DNA of 64,000 nt from Anaerotignum neopropionicum (GCF_001571775.1 NZ_LRVM01000003.1:186001-250000); one strand, 5' to 3'. Shown: positions 8,864 through 18,347, counted from the first letter of the stretch. Notes: a model not told the origin generated them from the sequence alone. A program made the numbers and translations.

Positions 8864-10342
8864 TTAAATAATTCCTGTGGCAACCAACTCTAAAACATGG
8901 AGAAGGTTGGAGGGAAAAAGTCCGATTAAAATTGTAATGGCTGTTAAGACAATCAAAGGGATTGTCATATATTTATTGGGATCTTCAACATGATCATAAT
9001 ATCCTTCAGCATATTCTTTCTTTCTTGGAAAGTAAGCACGGATAATGACATAAAATATATACAGTGCTGTCAAAACAGCAGAAATAATTAAAGCAACAAT
9101 CCCCAAATACGCAATCATATTGCCCGACTTTACTGCTGCTGTTGCCAATGCCCATTTACTGTGAAATCCAGCAAAGGGCGGCACCCCAACCAAACTAACA
9201 CCCGTCAGTGCCATGCTTAGGAAGGTAATTGGCATAAGCCTGCCAAAGCCCTCAACCTCATATAAATACTCCCTATGGGTTTTATATAAAATTGCTCCGG
9301 CGGTAAAAAACAGGGTTATTTTAATCATTGCATGATAAAGCATGTGCAAAAGCCCTGCTGTAAGCCCCGCGGGAGTCATCAGTGCTGCACCAAACACAAT
9401 ATAAGAAAGGTTTGAAATAGTAGAATAAGCAAACCTTCTTTTTATATGGGGTGTCCTCAGTGCTACCGTAGAGCCAAACACTATGGTAATTGACGCAGCA
9501 ACCAAAATCACATTTTGTGCCCAAGTACCTACCAGAAACTCTATACCAAAACTAAAATAAATCAAACGGATAATGGCAAATACCCCTGACTTTACTACAG
9601 CAACCGCATGCAATAACGCGGTAACAGGCGTGGGTGCAACAGAAGCCTTTGGCAGCCAACGATAGAACGGCAAAATCGCCGCCTTAACACCAAATCCAAA
9701 AAACGCCACCAAAAAAATGATTTGTAACGTAAACTCATTTCCCCGCACAAGCTCGGGAATCAGCACGCCACCATAAGTAAATTCCATTCCCTCGCTATAG
9801 CAATATAAAAATACAAAACCAATAAACGCCAATGCTGCGCCAAACATCATGTATAAAATGTAGGTTTTCCCAGCATGACGTGCCTTATCATCCATGGCAT
9901 GCATAACCAAAGGCAATGTGGCTAAGGTTAAAAATTCATAAAAAAGATACATTGTCAGGAAGTTTCCAGAAAAAGCCACACCCAAAACCACACCATATGT
10001 CATTGTGAAAAAGGCAAAAAACTTATCTTCCCTACCCTCATGGGTCATGTACTCAAAAGCATAAACCGTAGTGATTACCCACAAAATGGAAACCATGGTT
10101 CCAAATATCTTTGATAATCCATCTATATGCAGCGTTAATGATAGCTTCTCACTAAAATGAAATAAAGTGACTACACCTGCATCCGCAAAGTAAATTGCGT
10201 AGAGTGAAAAAATTGTATTGATCAATGTAATGGAAAAAACCCATATTTCACGTTGCTTTCTGTCTTTAAACTTTACCGGGAGCAGCGCAACACCTGCTAT
10301 GATCGGAAAGATCACCGGTAAGATCGTTGCAAATCCATTCAA
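8864..10342 (-). CDS. Antiporter-like membrane subunit, MrpD/NuoN-type
   Basis: A 492-residue, about 14-helix subunit of the proton-translocating family. The conserved glutamate lies in LTMYLFYEFLTLATLPLVMH and the TM7 lysine in GFGVKAAILPFYRWLPKA, followed by VAPTPVTALLHA. The start codon is TTG at 10342, with a GGGTGGGAA ribosome site; no better ATG lies nearby. The gap to the next gene (6887-8845) is 18 bases. It is one of three consecutive MrpD-like genes, probably paralogous channel subunits of a single Mrp/Mbh-type complex. Confidence 0.85.
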   Translation of the reverse strand: MNGFATILPVIFPIIAGVALLPVKFKDRKQREIWVFSITLINTIFSLYAIYFADAGVVTLFHFSEKLSLTLHIDGLSKIFGTMVSILWVITTVYAFEYMTHEGREDKFFAFFTMTYGVVLGVAFSGNFLTMYLFYEFLTLATLPLVMHAMDDKARHAGKTYILYMMFGAALAFIGFVFLYCYSEGMEFTYGGVLIPELVRGNEFTLQIIFLVAFFGFGVKAAILPFYRWLPKASVAPTPVTALLHAVAVVKSGVFAIIRLIYFSFGIEFLVGTWAQNVILVAASITIVFGSTVALRTPHIKRRFAYSTISNLSYIVFGAALMTPAGLTAGLLHMLYHAMIKITLFFTAGAILYKTHREYLYEVEGFGRLMPITFLSMALTGVSLVGVPPFAGFHSKWALATAAVKSGNMIAYLGIVALIISAVLTALYIFYVIIRAYFPRKKEYAEGYYDHVEDPNKYMTIPLIVLTAITILIGLFPSNLLHVLELVATGII

Positions 10343-10360
10343 AACGTTCCCACCCTTTCC

Positions 10361-11827
10361 TTAAAATATTACGCCGCTAATACTGATAATAAATGTTTCT
10401 AAACTAGCAGGAAAGATTCCCAGCAAAACTACGGCTACAGATAAAATCACCAGAGGTATGGTCATCAAATAGTTTGGCTCTTTTTTCTCAAGAGATTCGT
10501 AGTTAAAATCATTTCCTGGGAAAAATCCATTTGTTACAATGGAAAGCAAGTATCCGGCTGTTAACAATGCACTGACCATAAGAATAGCCACCCCAACCAC
10601 TGCAAAGGTTCCTAGGGAAGAACTAAGCGCACCCTGTGCCAAAAACCACTTACTGATAAAGCCGCCTGTGGGCGGGATACCCACAAGGGAAAGAGATGCA
10701 ATGGTGAAACACCACATAACAATAGGCATTTCCTTTCCGATCCCCCGAAGCTGATTGACCAAAGTAGTGCCTTTTTTATAAATAATGGCACCGGCACTAA
10801 GGAATAGAATGTTCTTTGCCATAGCGTGAAAGGCCACCTGAAGCAGTGCGCCTGCAAATCCAACAGGTGTTAGCAGCATTAACCCGAATAAAACATAGGA
10901 AACCTGGCTAACAGTGGAATAGGCCAGTCTTTTCTTCAGTATTTTTTCCTTATAAGCCAGCATAGACCCCATAAATATCGTAATTAATGTTAGGCTTAGT
11001 AACGCCGTCTGCGCCCATGAGCCCCTGATGAAATCCGCACCAAAAAGGTAAAATGTCACTCGAATAATACAGATGACCCCTCCCTTAGTGATAATTCCCG
11101 AAAGCACTGCCGATGCAGGTGATGGTGCCACGGGATGGGCAGTAGGCAGCCAAGCATGAAGAGGAAACATACCCGCCTTACAGCCAAAACCAACCGCCAT
11201 AAGAAAGAACACAAAAAGCAGAAGCATCTCGTTTCCTGCAACAAGGGCAAAATTTAACGTTCCACCAGGTTCAAACGTTGTAGTGATACAATAGGTATTT
11301 AAGAAGAAGAAACCAAAAAGACCTAAGCCTGCGCCAAAAATTGAATATCCAAGATATTTCATCCCTGCTCTTACCGCTTGCGGTTCTTGTGTGTGAATTA
11401 CCAGGGGAAACGTCAGCAAGGTCATAAATTCATACGAGAGATACATCGTCATCATGTTGGCAGAAAAACACAAACTGACCAATGCGCTTAAGGACATTAC
11501 ATAATACATAAAAAAGCGCGCTGGCTTATGCTCATGCTTCATATATTCCATAGAAAAAATCGCCGCCAAAAACCAAATGATAGTGATCACGCAAGCAAAA
11601 AACTTTGCAATGCCATCTATATGATAGGCAATAGAAAGCCTATTTGTCATATGCCATACCGTCAAGGTGCCTTCCGCCATCATAAAATAAGCAACCAACG
11701 CCAGTTCAACGGCAAGTGTTACAAAAACCATTCTATTCCGTTGCTTTTCATTCTTCATAAAACCGATTATTATGCCTGCGATAAACGGCAGAATTACCGG
11801 AAGCAACAGTAGCGTATTTCCAGACAT
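10361..11827 (-). CDS. Antiporter-like membrane subunit, MrpD/NuoM-type
   Basis: A 488-residue membrane protein of the NuoM/MrpD group. Key charged residues are kept: TM5 glutamate in MTMYLSYEFMTLLTFPLVIH and TM7 lysine in GFGCKAGMFPLHAWLPTAHP, followed by APSPASAVLSG. GAGGTG lies seven bases upstream of the ATG. It is more like its neighbour at 8864-10342 than the 501-residue subunit upstream, suggesting tandem duplication within the operon. Role: ion-conducting module, exchanging Na+ or K+ for H+ or coupling to an unseen redox partner. Confidence 0.86.
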   Translation of the reverse strand: MSGNTLLLLPVILPFIAGIIIGFMKNEKQRNRMVFVTLAVELALVAYFMMAEGTLTVWHMTNRLSIAYHIDGIAKFFACVITIIWFLAAIFSMEYMKHEHKPARFFMYYVMSLSALVSLCFSANMMTMYLSYEFMTLLTFPLVIHTQEPQAVRAGMKYLGYSIFGAGLGLFGFFFLNTYCITTTFEPGGTLNFALVAGNEMLLLFVFFLMAVGFGCKAGMFPLHAWLPTAHPVAPSPASAVLSGIITKGGVICIIRVTFYLFGADFIRGSWAQTALLSLTLITIFMGSMLAYKEKILKKRLAYSTVSQVSYVLFGLMLLTPVGFAGALLQVAFHAMAKNILFLSAGAIIYKKGTTLVNQLRGIGKEMPIVMWCFTIASLSLVGIPPTGGFISKWFLAQGALSSSLGTFAVVGVAILMVSALLTAGYLLSIVTNGFFPGNDFNYESLEKKEPNYLMTIPLVILSVAVVLLGIFPASLETFIISISGVIF

Positions 11828-11859
11828 TTTTTCACCTCATCCTCTCACCGTTTCGTCCT

Positions 11860-13365
11860 CTATTGTGCTAATAATTCAATACTCATTTGAATGATACGAG
11901 TTATTGGGCGATAGAAAATACCCAGAACGAAATTCAGAATAACAAACCCAACAATAGAAACGGCAAACAAAGGTGAAACCGAAAAATTCGGCTTATTTTC
12001 TTTGCCCTTTTCAGGCGTCCAGATTGCAATAACGGAAGGCAAAAAATACAATGCATTCAACACCATACTAACACCTAAAACAATCAGAACTGCGGCCATT
12101 TTACCCGATGAATATACCGATGCCGTTGCAAAATATATCTTCGAAATGAAGCCTGCCAAAAGAGGAACGCCAATCATAGATAACGCACCAACAGTATAGC
12201 CAATTCCTGCCAGAGGATTGCGCAATGCCGCCCCCCGCATATGATAGATTTTTTCCTTGCCGCCACTGTTCTCTACAAAGCTACCACAGCAAAGGAACAA
12301 CAACGTTTTCGTGATTGCATGGGCAAGAATGTGAAAGCATGCTGCCGTCATACCAACGCGAGATCCCATGCCAATGCCCATATAAATATACCCAATTTGA
12401 GCCACGGAGGAATAAGCAAGCATACGTTTCATTTTGCGTTCCCTTATGGCATAAACAGAACCCATCACCATTCCTGCCAAACCAAAAACGAAAAGCACTT
12501 CAGTGATTTTCAATGTATGCATTACTTCCGCCGAGAACACACAGTAAATTAGCTTGATGCCTAAAATAATATAGCTTTTTAAAACCAAACCCGATAAAAT
12601 TCCGCTGGATGTGGGTATTGCTGCAAGATAAGCTCCAGGCAGCATGGAGTGGAAAGGAAATAACGCGCTTTTTATTGCAATACCAATAAACATAAAACCT
12701 GTTACTACCAATAATGGAAGCCTATATTGATCCGTTTTAATAATTTCCAAAATGGCTTCCTTCATTTGTGGAAAAAGAAGGTGTCCCGTTATACTATATA
12801 AAATACAAAGCCCCAGAAGAAACAAACCCGAACCCAGAAGGCTTATTACCAGGTAATGTGTCGTTCCAACCATTGACTGAGGTGTGCCCTTTGCCATAAT
12901 TAACGCACAAGAAGCAATCGTGTTAACTTCAATAAAAACATACGCTGTAAAAATATCATTTGTGTATACCAAAGCCAGCATAGAGCCAAATAATGCATTT
13001 AACATAATAAAGTACAGGGATTGTTTTTCCTCCACAACGTCCTTAAAAACAAATTCTGCACCGCCGCTTACTGTCAAAAGCATAACAAGGCTAAAGGTTA
13101 CCGCCATTAACGCTTCTAGTGGGCCTGCCCTCAATTCATTTCCCCACGGTGCAGGAAAATGACCCATCATAAACGTAAAAATTTCGTTATTTTTAACAAC
13201 GCTTAAAAGTAGAATTACTGACATGATAAAAACAATAAAAACCATTGTAGAATGAATTTTAAAAGCAACTTTTCCGTTTTTAACCAAAGCCGTTATAATG
13301 CCGCAAAGCATTGCCAGAAAAATACTGAAAAAGGGTATGTTATGTATCCAATTAATATGTTCCAT
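11860..13365 (-). CDS. Antiporter-like membrane subunit, MrpD position
   Basis: A 501-residue polytopic protein directly after mrpC, the usual place for mrpD. The family signature is present but divergent: AYVFIEVNTIASCALIMA has the conserved Glu, and GIAIKSALFPFHSMLPGAY the TM7 Lys. Its ATG overlaps the mrpC stop (TAATG), which indicates translational coupling. It is the most diverged of the three MrpD-like proteins, so it may be the true MrpD with the next two as additional channels; assignment by position only. Confidence 0.85.
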   Translation of the reverse strand: MEHINWIHNIPFFSIFLAMLCGIITALVKNGKVAFKIHSTMVFIVFIMSVILLLSVVKNNEIFTFMMGHFPAPWGNELRAGPLEALMAVTFSLVMLLTVSGGAEFVFKDVVEEKQSLYFIMLNALFGSMLALVYTNDIFTAYVFIEVNTIASCALIMAKGTPQSMVGTTHYLVISLLGSGLFLLGLCILYSITGHLLFPQMKEAILEIIKTDQYRLPLLVVTGFMFIGIAIKSALFPFHSMLPGAYLAAIPTSSGILSGLVLKSYIILGIKLIYCVFSAEVMHTLKITEVLFVFGLAGMVMGSVYAIRERKMKRMLAYSSVAQIGYIYMGIGMGSRVGMTAACFHILAHAITKTLLFLCCGSFVENSGGKEKIYHMRGAALRNPLAGIGYTVGALSMIGVPLLAGFISKIYFATASVYSSGKMAAVLIVLGVSMVLNALYFLPSVIAIWTPEKGKENKPNFSVSPLFAVSIVGFVILNFVLGIFYRPITRIIQMSIELLAQ

Positions 13366-13739
13366 TATTCCCCTTCCTCCTCTCTGGATATTCTCATAAT
13401 TTCATCCATATTCAACGTCCCGTAATGCTTATATAGCCGCTGAACCAACGCCAGAGAAAAAGCAGTCACACTAACAGATACAACAATACCGGTTAACACA
13501 AGGCCAGCAGGAATGGGATTGATATAATAATAAGCATCTATTATTCCATCGGTTAAAACAGGCGCAACTCTGCCCATAACATATCCTTTCGCCGCTAAAA
13601 ACAGATAAACCGCCGTATCCATGATATTCAGACCAATGAATTTCTTGATCAAGTTATTTTGCAATAGCAGATTCATAAATCCAATCCCGAACAGGATGAC
13701 CGAAACCGCCTCGTAAAAATTTGTTCCCAGATGATTCAT
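13365..13739 (-). CDS. mrpC: Mrp antiporter subunit C (NuoK-like)
   Basis: A 124-residue three-helix protein homologous to NuoK and MnhC. Typical features are AVSVILFGIGFMNLLLQNNLIKKFIGLNIMDTAVYLFL (two helices with the family's conserved middle), then the loop before PIPAGLVLTGIVVSVSVTAFSLALVQRLY. In Mrp complexes the C subunit packs against D. It lies between mrpB and the first MrpD-like gene with near-zero spacing. Confidence 0.9.
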   Translation of the reverse strand: MNHLGTNFYEAVSVILFGIGFMNLLLQNNLIKKFIGLNIMDTAVYLFLAAKGYVMGRVAPVLTDGIIDAYYYINPIPAGLVLTGIVVSVSVTAFSLALVQRLYKHYGTLNMDEIMRISREEEGE

Positions 13740-13741
13740 AG

Positions 13742-14647
13742 TTAGATATCTCCTTTAGTAAACAAAGCATAGAAACCATACATGGTACACGCAACTATCA
13801 AACCTACGCAAATATTTAACGGCAAAATGAAGCCAGCACTTAAAATGTTTCCGGGTATGCCTTTTGGAATTTCAAATCCAACATGATTCGCTCCTGTAAA
13901 GAACGAATAGCTTTTGCAAGCACAGTATGTTAAAAGTCCTCCCACGCATATAAGTGTAAATGTACGGAAAGTAAAGAATGTTTGCATCTTTTTCTGCCCA
14001 TAAGCCGATGCATAGAGGATCAAACCCGCCCCGATAATTGTGCCCCCAGAAAATCCACCACCGGGAGAAAGATGCCCATTCAAAACAACATAAATCCCAT
14101 AGAGAATAATCAGGGGAGCTAATATTTTGCCGCCAATCTTTAAAATAGGGCGCTTTTCGTTTTCATCAAAAAAGTCATCCTCCCTATTTTCCCGTTCTTC
14201 TTTTTCACTGTAATTCTGCTTGTCCTTCTTTAACAAAAGAACAACACTCATAACAGCTAAGAATAAAACGTTTGCTTCTGCAAAGGTGTCAAAAGCACGG
14301 TAATCTAAAATCATGCCTGCAACAAAATTGACCGCACCCGTTTCCTCAATCCCACTTTCAAGATAGCGCTCCATTACTTCGTTATCCACAGGGTTAGATG
14401 GATTTCCAAATTCGGGAAGATCATTCACAACAGAGAGCATAATGCCAATAAATAGTGCACTAATTGCAACACTTAAAAAGCCATACAGCTTTGTATTTCC
14501 TTTTATCGTTTCTACGGAAAACTGGCGACGCCAGTCTTTTTTCACTTTTTTTGATCTCGTAATAATATATTTATCTGCATCTAGGATGACTTCCTCGCCA
14601 TCCACCCATGCCTTTATATGCTTCCATAATTTTTTTTTCTCTTCCAT
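13742..14647 (-). CDS. Fusion of MbhE-type (MrpA C-terminal) domain and MrpB
   Basis: A 301-residue protein combining two Mrp modules. A basic cytoplasmic N-terminal segment of ~60 residues is followed by a helix and the segment ending in NFVAGMILDYRAFDTFAEANVLFLA, which matches MbhE or the distal MrpA tail. A charged linker (about 145-165) then leads to MnhB/MrpB: LAPLIILYGIYVVLNGHLSP, then GGGFSGGTIIGAG. In most Mrp operons these are separate genes or the first domain is fused to MrpA, so the fusion here is unusual. The ATG at 14647 follows GAGGG; a GTG at 14659 is possible but has no ribosome site. Confidence 0.83.
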   Translation of the reverse strand: MEEKKKLWKHIKAWVDGEEVILDADKYIITRSKKVKKDWRRQFSVETIKGNTKLYGFLSVAISALFIGIMLSVVNDLPEFGNPSNPVDNEVMERYLESGIEETGAVNFVAGMILDYRAFDTFAEANVLFLAVMSVVLLLKKDKQNYSEKEERENREDDFFDENEKRPILKIGGKILAPLIILYGIYVVLNGHLSPGGGFSGGTIIGAGLILYASAYGQKKMQTFFTFRTFTLICVGGLLTYCACKSYSFFTGANHVGFEIPKGIPGNILSAGFILPLNICVGLIVACTMYGFYALFTKGDI

Positions 14648-14648
14648 A

Positions 14649-14903
14649 TCAGCCCTCACGTGTTCCTTTCAAATAATGAACCTTTTTCAGTGTAAGGAAG
14701 AATAAAATACTATCTACCCCTGCACCTACCGCGGCCTCTGTAATTGCAAGGTCGGGAGATTCCAAAAACAACCAAATTACCGCCATGATTGAACTGTAGC
14801 CCATAAAAACAATGACTGCCACAAATAAATTTTTCGTCAGCGAAACAGCCAGGGCGCAAGCGACTAAAAACACCAACAATATAATCTGAATTACTTCACT
14901 CAC
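14649..14903 (-). CDS. MbhD-type subunit (DUF4040, MrpA C-terminal-like)
   Basis: An 84-residue, three-helix protein matching the DUF4040/MbhD segment that is the penultimate domain of classical MrpA. The signature VFMGYSSIMAVIWLFLESPDLAITEAAVGAG is nearly complete, with the conserved Asp/Glu pair of the ion path. The start is GTG at 14903 in a GTGA overlap with the upstream mrpG stop, so translation is coupled. The gene order G-D-E/B-C-D resembles Mbh/Mbs modules more than a Bacillus Mrp operon. Confidence 0.85.
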   Translation of the reverse strand: MSEVIQIILLVFLVACALAVSLTKNLFVAVIVFMGYSSIMAVIWLFLESPDLAITEAAVGAGVDSILFFLTLKKVHYLKGTREG

Positions 14904-15205
14904 TTTTCACGCACCCTTTCCTCGTAGCTTTTGTTCGTCAGTACCTCTACCTTTGCAATACTGTGCGTTGCAATTGGCCCAGACATCCAAAAAAATAAGA
15001 TGATTAAGAAAAGTTTTGCACCCGCAAAAAAATTCATATCCAAAATCATCAAACCTACAACGATTGAGGCTAGACCAAGCGTGTCTCCCAATGCTGCTGC
15101 ATGAATTCGGTTTAAAACGTACTTAAATCGAAAAATTCCAAATATAGAAAGCAAAAAAACAATAAGTCCCATAATAATAAAAACTGCCGCTATAGCTTCT
15201 CTCAT
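14900..15205 (-). CDS. mrpG: Mrp antiporter subunit G
   Basis: A 101-residue protein with three membrane helices and the MnhG signature (FGIFRFKYVLNRIHAAALGDTLG). An accessory subunit needed for assembly or activity of Mrp complexes. It overlaps mrpF by an ATGA and the next gene by a GTGA. Confidence 0.9.
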   Translation of the reverse strand: MREAIAAVFIIMGLIVFLLSIFGIFRFKYVLNRIHAAALGDTLGLASIVVGLMILDMNFFAGAKLFLIILFFWMSGPIATHSIAKVEVLTNKSYEERVREK

Positions 15206-15522
15206 TTTTCTTCTGCCCCCTTTTCTCTTCTATTTAAGAACAATTCTCTTCCTTTATGATGCAATGTAACCACATGACAAATAATTACAACGGCAAGGAA
15301 ACTTAATAAAGTATACACCAGCGAAACATCTATCAGCCAAATTTCATTCAGGTATGACGAAAGGATACAAATGGTTGCAGTAGTCATGGTTCCTATCATA
15401 TTGATTGCCACAATTCGATCCGTAAATCGTGGGCCTCTGATTGCTCGAACAAAAACAATACAAATGCCAATTGCAAGAATTCCTAATGCAACCTCTAAAA
15501 GCATTTTCATTAATTCACTCAT
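15202..15522 (-). CDS. mrpF: Mrp antiporter subunit F
   Basis: A 106-residue three-helix protein with the MnhF pattern (CIVFVRAIRGPRFTDRIVAINMIGT, then the YLNEIWLIDVSLVYTLLSFLA helix). Its ATG overlaps the mrpE stop codon (ATGA). Small accessory subunit of the antiporter. Confidence 0.9.
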   Translation of the reverse strand: MSELMKMLLEVALGILAIGICIVFVRAIRGPRFTDRIVAINMIGTMTTATICILSSYLNEIWLIDVSLVYTLLSFLAVVIICHVVTLHHKGRELFLNRREKGAEEK

Positions 15523-15983
15523 AGCTTAGCCTCCAACTCTTTTATCTCCTTCGAGAAAATCGATTCATTTAAATCCTTGCCAAAGGACTTGTCCAACGCA
15601 TGAACCAAATATTCATCGTCATCCAATTGAATTGTATAGGTTCCCGGCGTCAAAGTAATTGAGTTTGCAAGAAGCACCTTGCCAAGGTCAGATTTTATAT
15701 CTGTTTTGAATTTTACAATGGTTGGTTCAAATTCTTTATTTGAAGATAGGATGATACGAATAACCGCAATATTGGCTTTTATGATTTCAAGTGCTAAAAT
15801 AAAAAAATACTTAATATAAAGATGCATATATCGTAAAATTGATTTTTCTTTTTTCGATTGGTAGCCCATATGTTTACACATAAACCAGTAAAGCCAAGCG
15901 CAAATAACAATGCCCAGCAGTACAATTTCCACTGTTACCCTTCCGTTAAAAATAATCCACAATATAAAAAGTAGAAAAAACAT
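15519..15983 (-). CDS. mrpE: Mrp antiporter subunit E, first gene of the operon
   Basis: A 154-residue protein with two N-terminal membrane helices, then the cytoplasmic MnhE domain containing LLANSITLTPGTYTIQLDDDEYLVHALD. It begins the ten-gene minus-strand operon that runs to 6887. A GGGGAAGGATG ribosome site precedes the ATG. The ~250-base untranslated leader and the promoter at 16246-16274 lie upstream. Confidence 0.9.
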   Translation of the reverse strand: MFFLLFILWIIFNGRVTVEIVLLGIVICAWLYWFMCKHMGYQSKKEKSILRYMHLYIKYFFILALEIIKANIAVIRIILSSNKEFEPTIVKFKTDIKSDLGKVLLANSITLTPGTYTIQLDDDEYLVHALDKSFGKDLNESIFSKEIKELEAKL

Positions 15984-16805
15984 TTTCTCATCCTTCCCCT
16001 TGTCAAAAAAAATTCAATACCAGTATAATATAAAGCGATAAGTCGCTATTATTATCTTACCAATATAAACATTATTTACAGAACTTTGTATTCAAACAAA
16101 TCCTATGTTACGTTAAACATTTAAAAATTCACTTTATTGATTGATTCAATATTCAAAAAACGAATCATAAAGCTTTACGATTTCTTAACATAGTATTTGC
16201 AAAAATGCAAATCTGCAAAAATATATGTAAATATTCAACTACTATATTATCGTCTAACAGCGAGTAGTTGTCAAGCTTCTCATAATAAGTAACAATAAAA
16301 CTATAACATATTTCATTTCAATAATGGAAACAATGTGAATTTCCCATATATTAATTTGATTATTTTGATTAATATTTGTTTAAATTATCCAAATTTTAAG
16401 CCTGTTTTGCAAAAACAAAAAAATTACTATTGAAGAATTCCTTTAAAATCAGTAAAAAATGTAATTTTTTTTTACCTAATTCTTATCTGACAAGAACGGC
16501 AATTGTGCGAAATGATTTGCATGCTAAATATACGAAAATTATTTTTTTGTTATGAAACTTGTTTTTAAATTTGGGATAGAAAACAAATATTTGTGCATTT
16601 TGCTATTTTTAATTTTTTTAATAAAATAATATATACATCAAAATCCTTCATTTTTCTACAAAATACTTTTCATTCAAGCTCGTAAAAAAATTAATTTTTT
16701 ATGAAAACAAAAAAGTGATTCTTGCATATCTGAAACAATGGCGTAGATATATCACATTATTCAAACAAACAAGCTATTTTTATCTCTTTTCTGATTCATT
16801 TATTT
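15984..16805. other. AT-rich 0.8-kb intergenic region with the antiporter promoter
   Basis: No coding frame is credible here on either strand. It is extremely AT-rich between 16280 and 16800. The only recognised elements are the antiporter promoter (16246-16274) and a small hairpin at 16035-16048 (AGCGA-TAAG-TCGCT) in the mrpE leader. It also separates the operon from the 3' end of spoVB, for which no clear terminator was seen. Confidence 0.6.
16246..16274 (-). promoter_or_regulatory. Strong sigma-A promoter of the antiporter operon
   Basis: On the minus strand TTGACA (16274-16269), 17 bases, GATAAT (16251-16246). It is about 265 bases upstream of mrpE, leaving a long leader. Confidence 0.75.
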
Positions 16806-18347
16806 TTATGATTTACGGTCTTTCCTCTTTTTCCCCAAAAACGTGGCCATATTTTCTTGGGAGAAGCAACCCAGCATGAGCAAAAAAACGAGATATAACA
16901 ATCCCATAGCAGTTAAAGATAATAAAAACAGTATTTTGGATGGCGTAGAGATTTGAATAATATAGCGAATAATCAAGCCGGAAGCCCCTCCTGCCAAAAG
17001 AGGCTTTACAAAGCAGTCATAAAGATCCGGCAAAACGCCAGTCGTTATGTATAACTTATGCAAACAAGAACAAACGGAATAAACCAACCCCATCGCCCAG
17101 GAAACAAGAAAGGCATTCATACCATATACCGGCATGAAGAACCAAATGCCTGAAATAGTGATTGCAGAGGTGATAAGGTTGTTGCGGAACAAAAATAGCT
17201 GCTCTCCCATGCCATTTAATAAACCATGCACGGTTGTTAGGGCATATAAAAAAGGACAAAGAAATGCCAGAGGGAATAATAATTCCCCCAACCCCTGACG
17301 ATTGTAAACAATATAGCAAATTTCCCTAGGAAAAACTGCAAATAAAGCTGCCGCTCCAATCCCAATGATAAACGTAAAAAGAAAAGTTACAGAAACCGTT
17401 CGACTAATTCTTTGATTTTGTTTCACAGCACACGCCTCAGAAATTTCCGGCACCAAGGATATCGAAGCCGCCATCAAGCAGGCGGAAGGCAATAAAATTA
17501 AAGGCATAGCCATACCCGTTAATTCACCGTAGGCGCTTAAAGCCTCCTTTGCATTTTGTCCGTAAAGCTGCAATTGCCGAGGGATTAAAATATTTTCTGT
17601 CGTTGAAAGTAAGGAAGCTGCAATTTTTGTTGCAGAAAGGGGCAGCGCCATTGTCAAAATCATGTTGCAGGTGGCAAATGAAGAAAAAGTAGGTTTTTTT
17701 ATCATTTTTTTACGTCGTTTAAAACGGATATAGCTGATTATCACAAAAACAAAGGATAAAAATTCTCCTAATACCACACCTACAACAGCAGCGCAGCAAG
17801 CATACGTTAACCCCATGGGAACAAAAATACTGGCCAATATATAGATCGTCAAAATACGTATTGCCTGTTCTAAAACCTGAGAAAAGGCAGGCACAAAAGC
17901 ATTTTGCATCCCAATGAAAAAACCTCTGAAGCAAGAGCCTGCGGACATAAACGGAATTGCAAAGGAAAGCAATCTCAAGGATAAGGCGGCACGCCCATCT
18001 TTGAGAATTTCTAGGGCAATTTTATCTGCAAACAGAAATAAACATCCTGAAACCACAATGCTGATCATGATTGAAAGCAAAATAGATTGCTTTACGATTC
18101 TGCCAATATTGCCAGATTGACCAAGGGCGTTTTCCTGTGCAGTCAAACGGGAAATTGTTGTGGTAAAGCCTGCCGAGGTAATGCTCCATGTCAAAATGTA
18201 TATGGGCAAAATCAATTGGTATAAGCCCATGCCCTCAGATCCAATGGCGTTAGACATAAATACGCGGTAAAAAAAGCCCATAAATTTTGTAATTAAATTG
18301 GCTGCTGTTAAAATCAGCGTCCCTGTAATAATTGTTTTTCTGCTCAT
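16806..18347 (-). CDS. spoVB: SpoVB-type MATE/MOP-superfamily lipid-linked precursor flippase
   Basis: A 513-residue polytopic protein (about 14 helices) of the polysaccharide biosynthesis/SpoVB group, related to MurJ. The start SRKTIITGTLILTAANLITK followed by FMGFFYRVFMSNAIGSEGMGLYQLI is characteristic, as is QLYGQNAKEALSAYGELTGMAMPLIL in the middle. These proteins move lipid-linked precursors, in sporulation for cortex peptidoglycan. The ATG at 18347 is preceded by TTAGGTGATGA; an ORF extension of 17 codons has no ribosome site. Monocistronic. Several SpoVB paralogues often exist, so the exact sporulation role is inferred. Confidence 0.88.
   Translation of the reverse strand: MSRKTIITGTLILTAANLITKFMGFFYRVFMSNAIGSEGMGLYQLILPIYILTWSITSAGFTTTISRLTAQENALGQSGNIGRIVKQSILLSIMISIVVSGCLFLFADKIALEILKDGRAALSLRLLSFAIPFMSAGSCFRGFFIGMQNAFVPAFSQVLEQAIRILTIYILASIFVPMGLTYACCAAVVGVVLGEFLSFVFVIISYIRFKRRKKMIKKPTFSSFATCNMILTMALPLSATKIAASLLSTTENILIPRQLQLYGQNAKEALSAYGELTGMAMPLILLPSACLMAASISLVPEISEACAVKQNQRISRTVSVTFLFTFIIGIGAAALFAVFPREICYIVYNRQGLGELLFPLAFLCPFLYALTTVHGLLNGMGEQLFLFRNNLITSAITISGIWFFMPVYGMNAFLVSWAMGLVYSVCSCLHKLYITTGVLPDLYDCFVKPLLAGGASGLIIRYIIQISTPSKILFLLSLTAMGLLYLVFLLMLGCFSQENMATFLGKKRKDRKS

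Noticed and set aside
6887-15983. Membrane-bound hydrogenase (Mbh) assignment
   Set aside because: The gene order is Mbh-like, but no hydrogenase large/small subunit or ferredoxin-type subunit is present in the window.
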